Below are positions 5,242 to 7,015 of a stretch of 7,015 nt of DNA, piece after piece. The translations under genes and the position numbers were made by a program. The stretch lies in contig CACYHJ010000140.1 of assembly GCA_902774165.1 (NCBI GenBank), positions 1 to 7,015 of the forward strand. Reading direction: 5' to 3'. The stretch's first letter is position 1; each line of letters opens with the position of its first letter. The notes below the pieces were generated by a model. The model did no database searches. It was not told where the DNA came from and saw only the letters and a list, made by a program, of their open reading frames with translations. Origin of the DNA: Oscillospiraceae bacterium (GTDB lineage Bacteria; Bacillota; Clostridia; Oscillospirales; Acutalibacteraceae).

Positions 5242-6603
5242 ATGCAAGCTGCCGCCGAACTTCTGCAGCAGACGCTTCCCGTCTGGTCGCTGCTTTCCGT
5301 CTTCGGCACGTTAACGGTGACCGCCGGCTGCGCCATGCTCAGCGAAGCGCTGTTCCGGCTGCCGCTGCGCAGGGGTGCGCCACTCTGGATCGTCTGCGGC
5401 GCGCTGAATCTTGCGTTCGGAGCGCTGGATCCGGTTCTGTCGCAAACCGGATCCGACGCCGTCGCCGCCCTCGTCTCCGGGCTGGGGCTTCTTCTGCCGT
5501 TCGTTTCGATGGCGCTCATATTCCGGGGAAAAGGCCTTTGGAAATCCATGCTCGCTGTCGCCGGCTACAGCTTTGTGGAGGGCCTGAGCTTTCTTGTACT
5601 TCTGTTCTTCTTCGGCTTTGACTATACCGACCGGAACGACGCGCTGGAGCTGCTGGTGGGGCTGCCGGCGGATCTTCTGTTCTTCGGCATCGCGCTCTTT
5701 TTGTTGCTGCGCAGTATGAAACGCAGGACCGGCGAGACGGGGCTGACGAGGACCGGCGTGATCCTGTATCTTCTTGCGGTTCTCTCCGCTGCTGTGTTTA
5801 TCGCCACGCTTCTGGTGATCGGGCCGGTGATCTCGGAGACGACGAAGCCGGAATTTGTATTGATCCTTTTGAACATCCCCATGATCTCCGCCACGTTCAC
5901 CTTCGCGGGCATCCGATTTTTCCGAATGAAGAACGAATCGGAAAACTACAAGCGTCAGCTGCAGCTGCAGATTGCGCAGTTTGAGAAAATGGAACGGATC
6001 ATGGAGGATGTGCGGATCTTCCGGCATGATTTCCCGAAGAAGATGCGCCCGCTGATCGCCTCGCTGGACGAGGACCGCCCGCAGGAGGCGCGGAAGATCG
6101 CCGAGCAGTTCAGCGATTTCGCCGTGCGGGTGGGAGACCGGTTTCAAACGGGGAACTACCGTCTTGATACGGTGCTGTCTTTTGAGCAGCAGCTTGCCGA
6201 ACGGGACGGCATCGTCATTGACGTTTCTTTTGAAACAGCGTTTCCCGCCGAGGGGATCGACCCGGACGATATCTACACGATCTTCCCCAACGCCCTCGAC
6301 AACGCGATCGAGGCCTGCCGGAAGCTGCCGGATGGGGAGCGGAAGATCGTATTCCGCTCCCGGATGGACGTGCAGACCGTGTTCGTCACGATCCGCAATC
6401 CCGTTACCGGTGAGATCAAAACAAAAAACGGCGTCCCGCAGACGAACAAAGCGGATAAGGCCGCCCACGGCTACGGGTTCCGCAGCATCCGTCGCGCCGC
6501 CGCGAAATACGGCGAGGATAACGTCTCGTTCCGGGTCGAGGACGGCGTGTTCGAGTTGAGGATTTTCCTGAATTACAAAAAAGATGAGAATAACGGCGGG
6601 TAA
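5242..6603 (+). CDS. AgrC/VirS-like multi-pass sensor histidine kinase with GHKL ATPase domain
   Basis: The 453-residue inner-membrane kinase is the expected partner of the LytTR regulator just upstream. Residues about 14-226 hold six or seven hydrophobic segments (roughly 14-34, 47-65, 73-94, 102-125, 136-157, 172-195, 204-224). A coiled, basic linker FFRMKNESENYKRQLQLQ (226-243) follows. The phospho-His is His262 in FRHDFPKKM; this keeps the RHDF of the HPK10 family but replaces the usual NHL that follows. ATPase motifs are FPNALDNAIEAC (N-box, Asn350/Asn354) and HGYGFRSI (409-416, glycine-rich lid). A large polytopic sensor without an extracellular domain usually detects a peptide or membrane-derived signal, but the ligand is unknown. 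GGAGGAAGGAG (5223-5233) is a strong ribosome binding site, 8 nt from the ATG. By hand count 4 of 32 Arg codons are AGG and none AGA. No clear terminator follows, so some read-through into the next gene is possible. Confidence 0.93.
   Translation: MQAAAELLQQTLPVWSLLSVFGTLTVTAGCAMLSEALFRLPLRRGAPLWIVCGALNLAFGALDPVLSQTGSDAVAALVSGLGLLLPFVSMALIFRGKGLWKSMLAVAGYSFVEGLSFLVLLFFFGFDYTDRNDALELLVGLPADLLFFGIALFLLLRSMKRRTGETGLTRTGVILYLLAVLSAAVFIATLLVIGPVISETTKPEFVLILLNIPMISATFTFAGIRFFRMKNESENYKRQLQLQIAQFEKMERIMEDVRIFRHDFPKKMRPLIASLDEDRPQEARKIAEQFSDFAVRVGDRFQTGNYRLDTVLSFEQQLAERDGIVIDVSFETAFPAEGIDPDDIYTIFPNALDNAIEACRKLPDGERKIVFRSRMDVQTVFVTIRNPVTGEIKTKNGVPQTNKADKAAHGYGFRSIRRAAAKYGEDNVSFRVEDGVFELRIFLNYKKDENNGG
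5427..5454. repeat. Perfect 10-bp inverted repeat inside the kinase gene
   Basis: GGATCCGGTT (5427-5436) and AACCGGATCC (5445-5454) are perfectly complementary with an 8-bp loop CTGTCGCA. They lie in the part encoding the loop LDPVLSQTGSDA between predicted membrane segments 2 and 3. In mRNA this would be a stable stem early in the coding region. It could equally be chance in GC-rich coding DNA. Confidence 0.6.
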
Positions 6604-6646
6604 ATATTTTTTCGCTCCCCCGAAATGCGTTTTCGCGCAAAAAAGG

Positions 6647-6676
6647 TTGACAGTGCCAGCGGATTTATTTTATTAT
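6647..6676 (+). promoter_or_regulatory. Strong promoter of the terminal secreted-protein gene
   Basis: TTGACA (6647-6652) is a perfect -35. TATTAT (6671-6676) is a five-of-six -10 at 18-nt spacing, in AT-rich DNA. Expected transcription start is near 6683, giving a leader of about 45 nt. Its presence right after the kinase stop codon shows that the last gene need not depend on the two-component operon's transcript. Confidence 0.75.
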
Positions 6677-6692
6677 TAATTATGAAATAATA

Positions 6693-6710
6693 GGATGATC
6701 CGGATCGTCC
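6693..6710. promoter_or_regulatory. 18-bp near-perfect palindrome just past the transcription start, candidate operator
   Basis: GGATGATCC and GGATCGTCC are reverse complements apart from one position (a G-U pair in RNA) and abut with no spacer. The element begins about 10 bp after the expected transcript start and ends just before the AAAAGGAG ribosome binding site (6712-6719). A dimeric repressor site or a small leader hairpin are both possible. It is not the direct-repeat form expected for a LytTR regulator. Confidence 0.5.
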
Positions 6711-6727
6711 CAAAAGGAGTTGTCTTC

Positions 6728-7015
6728 ATGAAAAAGACTCTGAAAACCGTTCTGAGCGCAGTTCTCGTTCTTCTGCTGGCCGCCGTGCCGCTGTGCGCCG
6801 TTCCGGCGTTTGCGGAGGACGGCAACTGGAAACCGATCTCCACCTCTCCCGTCGGACTGAACAACGGCGACTACTACATTGATTTTACGGACTTCCTCAC
6901 AGTGAATAATGAACACTCCGAAACCCCTGTCGACGCCGCCACGCTGGCGCGCGAGATCGCCGTATATAACGGCGGTACATGGTTCTTCGACTATGACGCC
7001 GTGGCGTTGAAAGGT
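6728..7015 (+). CDS. Secreted protein of unknown function, C-terminus beyond the window
   Basis: The frame is open from ATG 6728 to the last base (96 residues seen), so the gene is 3'-truncated. AAAAGGAG (6712-6719) lies 8 nt before the start. Residues 1-29 are a textbook Sec signal peptide: MKKTLK, a hydrophobic core VLSAVLVLLLAAVPLC, and a likely signal peptidase I site after VPAFA, leaving EDGNWKPISTS as mature start. There is no lipobox: the Cys at 23 is not in an LxxC context near the end of the core. The visible mature part (GLNNGDYYIDFTDFLTVNN, then AREIAVYNGGTWFFDYDAVALKG) is acidic and aromatic-rich, suggesting an extracellular beta-rich domain; I recognise no family. It follows the LytTR/kinase operon on the same strand with its own promoter, so it may be an output or ligand-handling partner of that system, but this is inference. 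Confidence 0.85.
   Translation, partial: MKKTLKTVLSAVLVLLLAAVPLCAVPAFAEDGNWKPISTSPVGLNNGDYYIDFTDFLTVNNEHSETPVDAATLAREIAVYNGGTWFFDYDAVALKG

Noticed and set aside
5311..6468. Long 385-codon open frame on the minus strand
   Set aside because: It lies wholly antisense to the histidine kinase, is rich in His/Arg/Gln as GC-rich shadow frames are, has no family motif, and the plus-strand gene has full kinase motifs and a strong ribosome binding site.

Overview
The window looks like a chromosomal piece of an anaerobic gut Firmicute of class Clostridia, probably near Oscillospiraceae/Ruminococcaceae. This is inferred from the moderately high GC, strong AAGGAG-type ribosome binding sites, a secreted DUF6273 protein with Listeria-Bacteroides repeats, and an AgrC/LytTR-type two-component pair. 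No marker gene fixes the taxon. No RNA gene, insertion sequence, integrase or CRISPR array was seen.

Layout. Left arm, minus strand (1-1980): a large secreted DUF6273/Listeria-Bacteroides-repeat protein whose 3' end lies beyond base 1, preceded by a small flavodoxin-fold iron-sulfur-flavoprotein-like gene with its own good promoter. Between them (1386-1482) lies the most unusual element here: four different perfect hairpins, each preceded by the same 7-mer TCGATAT. Centre, plus strand (2261-4142): a two-gene operon of a five-bladed beta-propeller protein resembling the GINT1 N-terminal/polysaccharide-biosynthesis family and a BioF2/CelD-like GNAT acyltransferase, closed by a strong intrinsic terminator at 4170-4202. 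Right arm, plus strand (4519-6603): a LytTR response regulator and its multi-pass GHKL histidine kinase, preceded by an untranslated stretch of about 316 bp with hairpins and two candidate promoters. Last, from 6728 to the window edge, a new secreted protein starts behind a consensus-like promoter and an 18-bp near-palindrome.

How the genes may work together. The propeller/acyltransferase pair is probably a small surface-glycan or glycolipid modification cassette. Its arginine codons differ visibly from those of the kinase gene, which would fit separate acquisition. The LytTR pair has no agrB/agrD-like gene beside it in this window, so its signal is unknown. The secreted protein immediately downstream is the nearest candidate output or partner. 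The kinase keeps its phospho-accepting His but has a divergent sequence after it. The left arm is functionally separate.

Several of the longest open frames on the opposite strands (for example 5311-6468 minus and 1504-2037 plus) are shadows of these genes and are not annotated. Both end genes run off the window, so their full length and C-terminal domains are unknown.
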